From: Piezodorus guildinii
Taxonomy: Eukaryota; Arthropoda; Insecta; Hemiptera; Pentatomidae
Reading direction: 5' to 3'
NCBI GenBank assembly: GCA_023052935.1
Contig: CM041297.1
Location: 50,449,917-50,513,916, forward strand
DNA length: 64,000 nucleotides
Every line of letters begins with the position of its first letter. The first letter of the stretch is position 1. Shown here in pieces: positions 55,461 to 64,000 of this stretch. The position numbers and the translations under genes were made by a program. The notes below the pieces were generated by a model. That model was not told where the DNA came from. It made no database searches and was given only the letters and a program-made list of their open reading frames with translations.

Positions 55461-56220
55461 CAGTTAATACTATAAGGATAAGTACAGTAAGTTCTTCAAC
55501 TAGCCCCTAATGTTAAGAACAAGGAGATGCTTTTTGAAAAAAAAAAAATACAAAATATCTTATTATACGAATAATTAAAAAAAAATATATATATAAACTA
55601 TAAAGCAGACGATGTACAATAAAAACTGCTTATCTTCCCAAACTAGTTTCCAAATAGTAATCCAAAAAAAATAACTACGAGCAGTGAGTGAATGCCCTTA
55701 AATAATTATGTAGCCAGTGTATAAATAAAATAAGATATGTTCATCGAAAATAGAATATAGAAAACATATATGTTGCAGTAACTGAACTCGAATAGTTTTA
55801 TTTTAAGTATTAGGAAAGAAAAAAAAACTAAAAGCAATTGTAAACAAATTAGTCAGAAGACCTTAGCAAATATTTTATTCCCCCCCCAAAAAAAAAAATA
55901 AATAAATAAAATAAAAAATAATAGGAAGCACAATATCTTTGAGAAACGTGAAATTCCTACCAATAAACAATTAATGGAGAAGTAATTATGATTTTTAATG
56001 CCTGTAGGGAATGTAGCATTTTACACTGAAGAGTACTTAAATTTTACATATTTCAATAATTTTCAATTAAGCTAGGGTAATTCAGTATCAAATTAAGTGG
56101 TGCTCTCTGGTATTTGATGAACAAAAACAACGATAACGCCTCCCCCCGCCTAAAAAAATAAATACTAATCCATATGGTTAATTCACAAATTATAACTAGC
56201 CCACCCCCCAACAAAAAAAG

Positions 56221-56505
56221 AAAAAAAAAAAAAAACCTTTACCTCTACAAGCCATGAAGGGACTTGGAATCAGTACATACATAGATCCAGAGATTCGTAC
56301 TGTTTCACCGCAAACGGTCATGTAAGGAGGGGATTAGGCCTTAATGATGCTGAGCCGCCAGAAGTTTATTCCCAATTTTGGTAGCCACTTTATGTGTACC
56401 CTAATAACTGAATAAATAATTCCGCCTTAGCCGGGGTTTGAAACCTATACCTAAAGAAATGCAGACACGTGTTCTATCCCCTAGACCACTATAAGAGATG
56501 TAATT
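56221..56505 (-). mobile_element. SINE-A, diverged copy
   Basis: On the minus strand: box A-like GGTCTAGGGGATAGAACACG, box B-like GGTTTCAAACCCCGG, body TATTTATTCAG, GTGGCTACCAAAATTG and CATCATTAAGGCC, then GGTAAAGG and a T-run (A-run on + at 56213-56236). It shares the T-rich tail. Confidence 0.78.
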
Positions 56506-56739
56506 CTCCTTTTTTTTTAATTTAGAGATTCATTTTTACTATTTAGACTATACCATTCCACCCGAAAACATTAGTTTTTCAGGATTATTTTTTATCGATA
56601 TCAGAATCAAAATAATAATGATGTTAATTCCTGTTGGAATATTTCTTCTTCCAATTCCTCTTGAAATATTTACACGTTGGATGTAAAGAAAGAGATTGGA
56701 AATTTAACAGGTGGATGTTATATAAAAGATTGCATTAAA

Positions 56740-57010
56740 TCGCTAATTGTGTAGCTGTGTTGCACTTTGCATTTATAAATTCCCCGGAGCTGAACATGCA
56801 TGTAGGTCAGAGGAGTGCAAAAATGGCAGGCGAGGGGTGGAACAAGTGCACGCCCTGCATCAAAAATTCATCCGCTGCCGTTTCCGATGCGTTCCCGTTC
56901 AGGTTTTTAGTGCGACCTGGGGAAAATTCGCCCGAAATCGATACTGCACACGGTCCGGTGTACAGCGATATTTTAAATTCCTACTGAAGTCAAAATTAAA
57001 AGAAATAATA
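56740..57010. other. Low-copy higher-GC patch
   Basis: Two overlapping + frames (56747-57022, 56757-56987) exist but neither shows a family motif. Composition resembles the other possible conserved patches (ATTTATAAATTCCCC, TCGATACTGCACACGG). Confidence 0.3.
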
Positions 57011-57089
57011 CATAGCTTATGAATGCTTTTCTCTCTATGGCAAGAGAGAAAAACTACGGCAACAAAAAAAAAAAAAAAAAGACGAAATA

Positions 57090-57690
57090 TAAAAGGTACA
57101 CAGAAATTTAAGTATCTGGGGAAAGAATTAGCAATAACGGTTTGCAAAAAAGCATGAAGAAGAGAATCACATAGGTTGGAAAGGTTAAGATTCGCAACAG
57201 GCAATATCTACAATAAGACAATCCTATCCTTTAATGCGAAAATCACTCTCTACAACGATGATAAACTAGTAATTTTTTACAATATGGAAACTTCATATCT
57301 CCTTATTCAAGAAAAATTACTAAAAATAGAGGGAAGAAACCCGAGGAGAATCTATAGGCTACAGTTTGAGACTGAACCAGGAAATCTATTAGGCTATAAG
57401 TAACTGGAAACCGAAATAAGAAGACTAAGATTCTTCGGTAACATGGTAAGGATGGACCAAATGAGAATGAAAAAGGAAATTTTGACAGAATCTCTGAATA
57501 CAGGGACGTAGGAGGACACTTAGAGTAAATGAGAGAACAAAAAAACTGGAAGTAATGGACAAACACTGCCTGTTCAAAGAGCAGTACGCAAAGAAATTGA
57601 AAGGATAAAGGTTTTTGGAGGAAATAAATAAAGACGGAAGGGTATTGGTGGTTGGAAGAAAGGAAGCAGAAACAGAGAGAGATGATGAGA
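57090..57690 (+). pseudogene. Degenerate RTE-type ORF C-terminus
   Basis: Scattered frames give KFKYLGKEL, then GNIYNKTILSFNAKITLYN, then EGRNPRRIYR and EIRRLRFFGNMVRMDQ. This order (FKYLG, YNK-S-NAK--LYN, R-L-F-G---RM) is the post-RT tail of RTE elements. The frame is broken by stops, so it is an old relic. Confidence 0.6.
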
Positions 57691-57699
57691 AGACCCTGG

Positions 57700-58139
57700 G
57701 AAAAAAGTAATAATAGAAATAAAATAATCATGAGAGTCCGGAGTAACAGAATATTTTTAATAATTTTAATATACAGAATAATTTTAATAATTTGATACAA
57801 GTCCTGGCGTAACAGAATATTTTTTTATTCTTATTTTTTATCTATATATTTTTTTGCTGTCATGCTGACTTGATCAAAGTAATATGAGCAATGCTTAGTT
57901 TAAGAAGATTTCGATATTGAGTAGAAGATGAAGCCGTCAGTAAGAAAATAGTCTACATAGCTGCTTTAAACGTTTCATGTTAGATATCATATAACTTTAA
58001 CTGTAAGGAATGCCAAAATATCAAATCAATAAACAGATCCAAACAAACATGGACTGAATTCGTGATTTAATAATAGTTGACTTCTGTGAGTGCTTTTTAT
58101 AAATATTTAGAATTAAATTTAAGAAATATCCAAGATACA
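57700..58139. other. Intergenic, no gene seen
   Basis: AT-rich. The long minus frame across 57303-57800 is the antisense of the RTE relic plus AT-rich sequence. Confidence 0.45.
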
Positions 58140-58740
58140 ATATTAGGTGTGGATTCTTTAAGTTAAAAGACTAATTTTATGAATAAACTTGAGGCTTTAT
58201 TTAACTTCACCGCTCTTTTAGTAAATAATGATGCACAAAATGCCATTTTCAGGTGCAAAAGAACAATTTTATCTCAACTTGATCCTGCCTCTAATAATTT
58301 TGTCAGAAAAACTGATTTATACTACCAATGTTCTTACTTTGTACTTCACTAAATTCAGCCTGTTACTGGTCATTTTAATTAAGTGTAGATTCTTTAAGGT
58401 GAAGGTCAAATTGTATGAATAAAGTTGGAGGTTGATATTTAATTTTAGCACTCTTTTATTAAGTATTTACACCTAATTAAAATGACCAGTAACAGGCTGA
58501 CTCGTGACGCGAAGAATTCGGAACAATTTTAAGAATTTCATTAATGGTTTTAGTGAAGTACGACATAGAGACATTAGTAGTATAATCAGTTTTTCTGACA
58601 AAATTATTAGTGGCAGGATGAAGTTGAGATAAAATTGTTCTTTTGCACAAGTTGGAATTTAGCCGAAAGGTTGTGTATTAATATTTAATAAAAGAGTGGA
58701 GAAGTTAAATATCAGCTTCCAACTTTATTCATAAAATACT
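58140..58740. mobile_element. Large foldback, Penelope-type family B (degenerate)
   Basis: 58150-58395 and 58465-58740 are inverted (AAAGAACAATTTTATCTCAAC, AATTTTGTCAGAAAAACTGAT, CAGCCTGTTACTGGTCATTTT). The centre has a direct duplication (GTGTAGATTCTTTAAG). The outer part of the right arm has AGCCGAAAGGTTGTG, a decayed form of the cassette at 61138. Confidence 0.65.
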
Positions 58741-58899
58741 ATATTTTCGAAAATTGGAATTGAAACATTCAAACTATTAAAAGAATAAAATGGAGGAAAA
58801 TGGCCATAAGAGGTTTATATTGGAAATTTTATGAAGTCGTTATGAATGTTGGATCAAATTGAATCCTTTCAAATATCTATTACAGGACAATAATAAAGT

Positions 58900-59240
58900 T
58901 TTGGCCAGTTTTCATTGGCAACAGTTTGGGGCTGGGGCAGTTATTGAAAATTGTGAATTTTCCAGTTAGCGTTTTCACAACGGCCAGGTTTCCAAATTAA
59001 CGAAGGGAAAACAGTAGCGCTTATAATAAACGCAGCTGAGAGTAGAGGCGGAAAATTCGAAGATATTTTTAAAAACTCCCCCTCACATAGTCCCTGTTTA
59101 TTTGTGTTGTCGGTCCGTATTGACTCTTTTCACGAGGCGAGGGGGCCTGCTTCAATTTAAAACGAACGTCGATGGATTTCGAGGGAGCTCTGTCCGATGC
59201 GACAGCTCGATGCATTACCATGCTGCATCCTAAATGCATA
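58900..59240. other. Low-copy higher-GC patch
   Basis: No frame and no repeat match within the window. It may be a conserved non-coding segment or unrelated unique DNA. Confidence 0.25.
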
Positions 59241-59463
59241 ACATTGAGGGAAAAAACGAGTTCCTAGGTGCGGAATAGGCAACATTTTTGGCATGGTTGA
59301 TTATTGAAGAATGAGGAATACAATTTTTATAATATATATATAACTTTATTCTGGGACTATGTCTCTTAAGAAAGTTTTGGGAGAGATGGAAATTTTGCTC
59401 AGAGTTTAAATCTTTAAATTATTATTGAGATATCATCAGTTTTGCTAAATGTGTTTATGTAGC

Positions 59464-60053
59464 CGAACTATCATTAATTTCTAATATTATGGAACAATGA
59501 ACATTAAAAGTCTGTTATGATCTGATGCTGTAGGTGACGATAAAAGTACAAACGGGATCTCCTATGGTGTAGTGGCTAGTATAAATGCCTTTTATGCCCA
59601 ACGTCACGGTCTCAAATCCAGCAGATGGTCCTAGGAATTATTAAATGATGTAAAAAATAACCCTTTATTTGTTTTGTTAATTCATTTAACATCAATTTAT
59701 ACTGGTGTGGATAATCAGACGATCCTGTACTATTAAATTTTGTCTAACCAGGTTTAATTGTGGTAGAGATCTTTAAAGAGTACCAGACATCGCACAGGCT
59801 CAGGACCAACATTTTACGTTTCCTCCGAAGGACGGCTTAACTAAGGATTATTTACTCCCAATGAAAATTCCTATGGCCACCTGCCGGGTTTGAACCCACG
59901 GATTTGGGCATATAAGTTTGTTATATTAGCCAGTGAACCCAAAAATAAATTGGTGGTCCCAAATTTGTACTTTTTATCGTCACTTACAGCATCAGATCAT
60001 AACAGACTTTTAATGTTCATTGTTCCAGAATATTAGAAATTAATGATAGGAAC
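59464..60053. mobile_element. Foldback built from a tRNA-derived SINE
   Basis: Arms at 59464-59640 and about 59865-60053 are inverted. The outer 80 bp is near-perfect (ATCATTAATTTCTAATATT, GAACAATGAACATTAAAAG, TCTGTTATGATCTGATGCTG). Each arm then carries a tRNA-like head facing inward: GGTGTAGTGGCTAGTATAAA with TCTCAAATCC at the left, and GGGTTCACTGGCTAATATAA with GGGTTCAAACCCGG at the right (minus). The two heads differ, so they are older than or separate from the outer repeat. Confidence 0.75.
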
Positions 60054-60199
60054 TATGTCAGGTACACTTTAAAGTTCTATATCTTAATTAAACATGAATA
60101 AGCAAAATTTAGGTATCTTCCGATTAGCCACAGTAGCATAAAAGTGATGATGAATCAATTAAAAAATAAAACAAGATTTATATAAAATGTTAAGACCCC

Positions 60200-60680
60200 T
60201 ACTACTGGAAGTATGTTAATTCAGTAATATTCTTGTCTACTGATGTAAAGATTACAGATTACAGAACAAGATCTTCCGGTCGAGAAGTTAGTACCAAATC
60301 CAGGAGCAACCAAAATTACTTTTTGTTAGAGTACATCCACGAATTTTCCATTGATAGCCAAAACATTCAGCTTTGGTGATACCGTCCTGTTTAACAGCTG
60401 GAGTCCAGTTGTGTACCATTCCAATCCTATCAATCGGTGGAATGCCACGAGGGCAATTGGCTGAAGAAACAAGAGACAGTTCATTGGACAGGAGTTACAG
60501 GGGACGAGCTATAGTTTACATGTTCAATCTGGTCGAGCCAGCAGCGGTGGGACAAGGCTCAACGACTGTCCTGCGACTTGCAGCTTGTTCGCCCATCAAC
60601 TTGCTTCATCAATATCATTCCAACCGACATTGTAAACAAGTTCTTTGATTCGTCCTTTCCCGCGGGTAATGCCGTCCTTA
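60200..60680. other. Low-copy segment, unrecognised
   Basis: Higher-GC than its flanks with mixed short frames on both strands (for example 60373-60648 +). A decayed gene or element is possible; nothing specific is recognised. Confidence 0.25.
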
Positions 60681-60959
60681 GAAAGAGTTTCACCAGTAAT
60701 ATATAAGGCGAAATGAGGTTTAAAACTAAGCCAATGAGTCTACAGTACTTGGAGATATTAAAAATATATATAAAAAAGTTTACATTCCTCAAAGGAAATT
60801 CAACAAGGAAATTAAACTCTATAGATAAAATTTATTTTATTTGAACATTTCAGCATCATTAAATTCAAGAAAATGGAATTGTTAATACATAGATAAGATT
60901 TATTTTGGAGGCCAGGGTCCGAACTGAGCTATAGTGGCTAGGATGTATGTATGTATGTA

Positions 60960-61240
60960 GATAAGAATAAAGTTTAAGGCTGATATTTTACTTCATAACT
61001 ACTTTATTTTATTATAATGCACAACGTTTTGGCTATAATTCCATCTTCTGGTGCAAGAACAATTTTTATCTTATGGCGAGTGGGTAATTACACCCAGAAA
61101 AGTACCCACTAACCTTAGATAGAATTGTTCTTTGCACCTGAAGATGGCATCATAGCCGAAACGTTGTGCATCAATACTTAGTAAAATAGTTAATACTTAG
61201 TAAATATCAGACTCCAACTTTATTCTTGGACTTAAAACCT
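60960..61240. mobile_element. Foldback with hammerhead-like cassette, family B
   Basis: The arms (60960-61072 and 61110-61235) are inverted: AAGAATAAAGTTTAAGGCTGA, TGCACAACGTTTTGGCTATA, TGGTGCAAGAACAATTTTTAT. The + strand has CTGAAGAT, GGC/GCC stem and GAAACGTTGTGC at 61138-61166. A (TATG)n run precedes it at 60941-60958. Confidence 0.72.
61138..61166 (+). ncRNA. Hammerhead-like cassette
   Basis: CTGAAGA, then T, GGC-loop-GCC, then GAAACGTTGTGC. Both boxes are intact with a 3 bp stem II. The same extra T is present as in the other cassettes. Confidence 0.45.
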
Positions 61241-61496
61241 TCAGCTTAAAGAATCTACACCTAATTACATATATAGATAGATTACCAGATGGATCAGAAC
61301 TGATGCTTGAAGATCTCCAACCATATATTTATTCGAAATGCAGCAGAAATACAAATACAACGTATAACTCTCTATTATGTTCATAAGATAAATTAAAAAA
61401 CATAACATACATCGTTAACATAACATATATTTTACAAATTGTATTGGAAAAAATAACTCAACCTTTTAGATCAAGTCTAAGCAAATTAACGTATCA

Positions 61497-61775
61497 TCCT
61501 ACAAAAACCTTTACAAACCATCAATGGCCTTGGACTCAATATTAACTGAGATTCGTATTCTTTCACGGGCCGTGCTAGGGAGTGATTAGATCTAGATCAC
61601 GCTAAGTCCAATTTTGGGGTGCCCACTTTTTAAGGGCTGGGTGTGCCCCAGGAGGGTCTCTATAACCGAGGGTTGCTCCACGGCTGAAATAAGAGAATAA
61701 ACAATCTAGCATAACACCCTTCTATGTCCTAAGGCCGTGGGTTCGAACCTGGAAGTTGTCCAGGAGTTTTCTAAG
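61497..61775 (-). mobile_element. SINE-A, diverged copy
   Basis: On the minus strand the box B-like GGTTCGAACCCACGG and body CTCCTGGGGCACACCCAGCC, GGGCACCCCAAAATTGG, then GGCCATTGATGGTTTGTAAAGG. It ends in a short T-run like the other copies. Confidence 0.72.
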
Positions 61776-61889
61776 GAAGTAAAAAAGCATTTGGTGTGAA
61801 CATAACTGAATGTTTACGACCTAGGAGAGATAAAGTGTACATTTCTAGAGAATAGGCTATTTAAATCAATTATTAACAGGATAATTACC

Positions 61890-62340
61890 ATTAATAATTT
61901 GCTCTTCGGGCGAACTTTCTCAAAACAATGGCAAAGGTGATGCAAATTAGCAGAGCAGAAACGGGTCGTAGCATTAGATAAATACAGAGGCTACGGATGA
62001 GCTAATAAATACACTTTATTTATCTCCGCTATTGGGGGTACTTATGCTAATTAAACAGTTTATTAACGGCCATTTGTTTAATCAATTGCGTGTTTTTGTA
62101 ATGCGGTATGGTATTTGCATTTCTCTTCACCGGGTCCCGGTCATAGTGGATAAATTGTTATCTGTTTGCAGTTCGGAAATGGTTTGTTTCCAGAACGGTA
62201 ATGAACATTGTGTTACCGATTCAACATACAAAATTCATGTTAAATTTATATTCGAGAGGCGAAAACGAAATATATATAATATTCGAGGGAAACTCATGAA
62301 CTCTGAGCATCGGCGTTCTGTATCCGAGTTGTAATGTGAC
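61890..62340. promoter_or_regulatory. Candidate conserved non-coding element with octamer sites
   Basis: Low-copy, moderate GC. It contains ATGCAAAT (about 61951) and its inverse ATTTGCAT (about 62113), the POU octamer in two orientations, plus GCTAATTAAAC, GTTTATTAACGG, TTAATCAATTG and CCATTAATAATT. The open frame 62032-62334 has no motif. A developmental enhancer is an inference. Confidence 0.4.
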
Positions 62341-62590
62341 TGACGTCCGATTTATTTTCTCAGTATCAAAATAGTCCAAGAGAGTGGAAGATTGTATTAG
62401 TTCTGAATGAATAAATTAATTTAATTGTCATTTGATGTATTTTTAAAATTATTACATTATGATTGAAGATAAGGAAACTAATATTTTTAATATGAAATGT
62501 TGTTAAAAGTAAAAGGAATATATTACCTTAATCCAGTAGATAATAACAAGCTGACAAGACTGGTTTCAGTCAAAAGTATTTTTTTTATAG

Positions 62591-62596
<6 letters not shown>

Positions 62597-62636
<40 letters not shown>

Positions 62637-62664
62637 ATATATATTATATATTATATATATATAT
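62597..62664 (+). repeat. (TA)n microsatellite
   Basis: Interrupted TA run of about 68 bases. Confidence 0.95.
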
Positions 62665-63090
62665 TTGTAACGTCTCTATTTACGTTATATAATTATTTAT
62701 TTAAATAAGTGCTAGCCCAGGATAGGGGGAGTGAGTAGTAACCATTTTTGTCTTGAAACTTCTTTATTTTCACATCAGGTTAATGAACCTAAAAGGTTAC
62801 AATACAATTTTATAATAAATCACATTTAGAACGTTTACAGTAAAAAAAAAAAAAAAAAAATACTATACGTCAAAGATAAACTTACCCCTACGGGTTCAAT
62901 ATTATTTATAAATCAAAATAAAACTAACATAATAAACATGTATCATAAACTGAACAAAACTAAGATACATAACCAATAACACCATCAAGGTTTTTGTAAC
63001 CTCCCTTAATTTAAATACTTTTTAATTAAAAGATCAGCTAATTTCATCAGAGCGAGGGTTTGTTCCAACCCTAGTTTTTGTCAGCTGTGA
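62665..63090. other. Intergenic, no gene seen
   Basis: AT-rich with an A-run at 62843-62860 that could be a retroelement tail. Nothing is recognised with confidence. Confidence 0.4.
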
Positions 63091-63094
63091 CAAT

Positions 63095-63123
63095 ATATAT
63101 ATAATATATATAGTATAAATAGA

Positions 63124-63156
<33 letters not shown>
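63095..63156 (+). repeat. (TA)n microsatellite
   Basis: Interrupted TA run. Confidence 0.9.
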
Positions 63157-63160
<4 letters not shown>

Positions 63161-63204
63161 GTTCTTAGGTTTCAGTTTCAGTCAATAAATAAACAATTTT
63201 ATTA

Positions 63205-63245
63205 ATGCAACGTTTCGAGAATTTATTGTTCTCATATTCATGCCT
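63205..63245 (-). ncRNA. Hammerhead-like / Penelope terminal motif (partial)
   Basis: The minus strand reads GGCATGAATATGAGAAC, then TTCTCGAAACGTTGC. Stem II (GAGAA/TTCTC) and GAAACGTT are good, but the first box is ATGAATATGA rather than CTGANGA. Probably inactive. Confidence 0.35.
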
Positions 63246-63489
63246 TAATAGTGGAAAAACAAAAAACAAAACATTAATATTTTTATACAGTAATTAATAG
63301 ATGATGTTATTGTTAGAGAGACAGAAAATAATGCATTGAATACTGAATAGACATACGGTAGTTAAATAGATTAAATTTAATTAAAATTTACCTTAAAGAT
63401 ATATATTAGCAAATTTAGCTTAAGATAATAATTAGAAACTTACCTTAAGATTTGAGAAATAAAATTTTTTTTCTTACATTAGACATAAT

Positions 63490-63650
63490 GTGTATACTAT
63501 AAACTTTGAAAAGAACATTGAAGTAAAGATACTTAGGTTCAGGTATGTTCAGGAATAGTTCAGTTCAATTATGTTCAGGTTGGAAAACCCTCCATACCTG
63601 AACTATTCCTTAGTATTCTTACTTCATTTATCTTTCAAAATTTATAATAA
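63490..63650. repeat. Short imperfect foldback
   Basis: ACTATAAACTTTGAAAAGAAC and GGTTCAGGTATG at the left are inverted at the right (CATACCTGAACTATTCC, then TTTCAAAATTTATAATA). There is no coding sequence. The window ends in AT-rich DNA. Confidence 0.5.
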
Positions 63651-64000
63651 ACTACGTAAGACACTATTTGATATCAATTGTAAGTGAATTTCTAATATCT
63701 TTAATGTAAATTGTAATTGATATATCTATTTCAACTACTGTATGTATGTTCATTGTTCAATCGATTCTTTTCTGTATCTCTAACGATAAAATCATCTATT
63801 AATTATTGCTATAAAATAATGATGTTAGTAGGATCATGGAAAATGGTGAAAGTCTGAAAAGTTTGAAATATAAAAGAAATAAAAAAGGTTAGTGAGTGAA
63901 AAGATATGGATCACTTGTGTTTTTTCTAATAAGAGCCTAAAATAAAATTATTAACGCAAATAAATGCATAAAAAAAAAAAATAAAATAAAATTATAGGTT

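Noticed and set aside
57303..57800. 165-codon minus frame rich in Leu/Phe, resembling a membrane protein
   Set aside because: It is antisense to an A-rich degenerate RTE relic; antisense of A-rich DNA yields Phe/Leu-rich frames.
1..64000. CRISPR arrays, operons, bacterial promoters or integrons
   Set aside because: No regularly spaced repeat-spacer array, no closely packed same-strand genes and no ribosome-binding sites; the sequence is eukaryotic.

Overview
This is an AT-rich (roughly 70 % A+T) stretch of an invertebrate nuclear genome. I see no complete host gene. Almost everything recognisable is mobile DNA: Jockey-clade and RTE-clade non-LTR retrotransposons, Penelope-like element (PLE) relics, tRNA-derived SINEs, one LTR element, and several unnamed repeat families. 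This mix, the low GC and the absence of operons suggest an arthropod, probably an insect and perhaps hemipteran. That assignment is inference from the transposon types only.

Layout. 1-5.0 kb: a near-identical tandem duplication (about 99.6 %) made of an unnamed TIR-like family (called R1 here), a second family (R2) and a PLE relic with a GIY-YIG endonuclease remnant. 5.5-6.2 kb: an RTE-clade 3' end with a 16-17 bp target-site duplication (TSD). 7.5-10.9 kb: R1, a PLE foldback nested in a third family (R3), and truncated Jockey ends. 11.9-20.8 kb: a degenerate Jockey, a head-to-tail R1 pair, an R1/R2 mosaic and a foldback. 22.4-23.2 kb: a possible terminal exon or ORF remnant and a 216 bp foldback carrying two tandem hammerhead-like motifs. 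23.8-28.7 kb: a full-length Jockey-type element (ORF1 with three zinc knuckles; ORF2 with endonuclease and reverse transcriptase, broken by two single-base frameshifts) inserted into a SINE with a 16 bp TSD. 29-37 kb: truncated non-LTR ends, R1 copies, a second SINE-B, a second PLE foldback and a 196 bp near-perfect palindrome.

37.4-41.5 kb: an LTR element with two apparently identical 405 bp LTRs, inserted into a SINE-A copy. It carries an unrecognised gag-position ORF pair and no visible pol. 42.6-49.1 kb: several Jockey 3' ends (two with clean TSDs) and a 1.5 kb inverted-repeat structure. 50.2-52.4 kb: an R1 copy split by a SINE-A with a 15 bp TSD, then an RTE insertion bounded by unusually long 54 bp direct repeats. 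52.4-64 kb: mostly low-copy sequence with several higher-GC, homeodomain-site-rich patches that could be conserved non-coding elements, interspersed with foldbacks and SINEs.

The genes do not work as a host pathway. Autonomous Jockey, RTE and PLE machinery presumably mobilised the non-autonomous SINEs and truncated copies. The recurrent theme most worth following is a short cassette, CTGANGAT-stem-GAAACGTT, found on both strands in at least ten places, nearly always in foldback insertions. It resembles the hammerhead ribozymes described in PLE terminal repeats, but it carries an extra T after the first box, so activity is uncertain.
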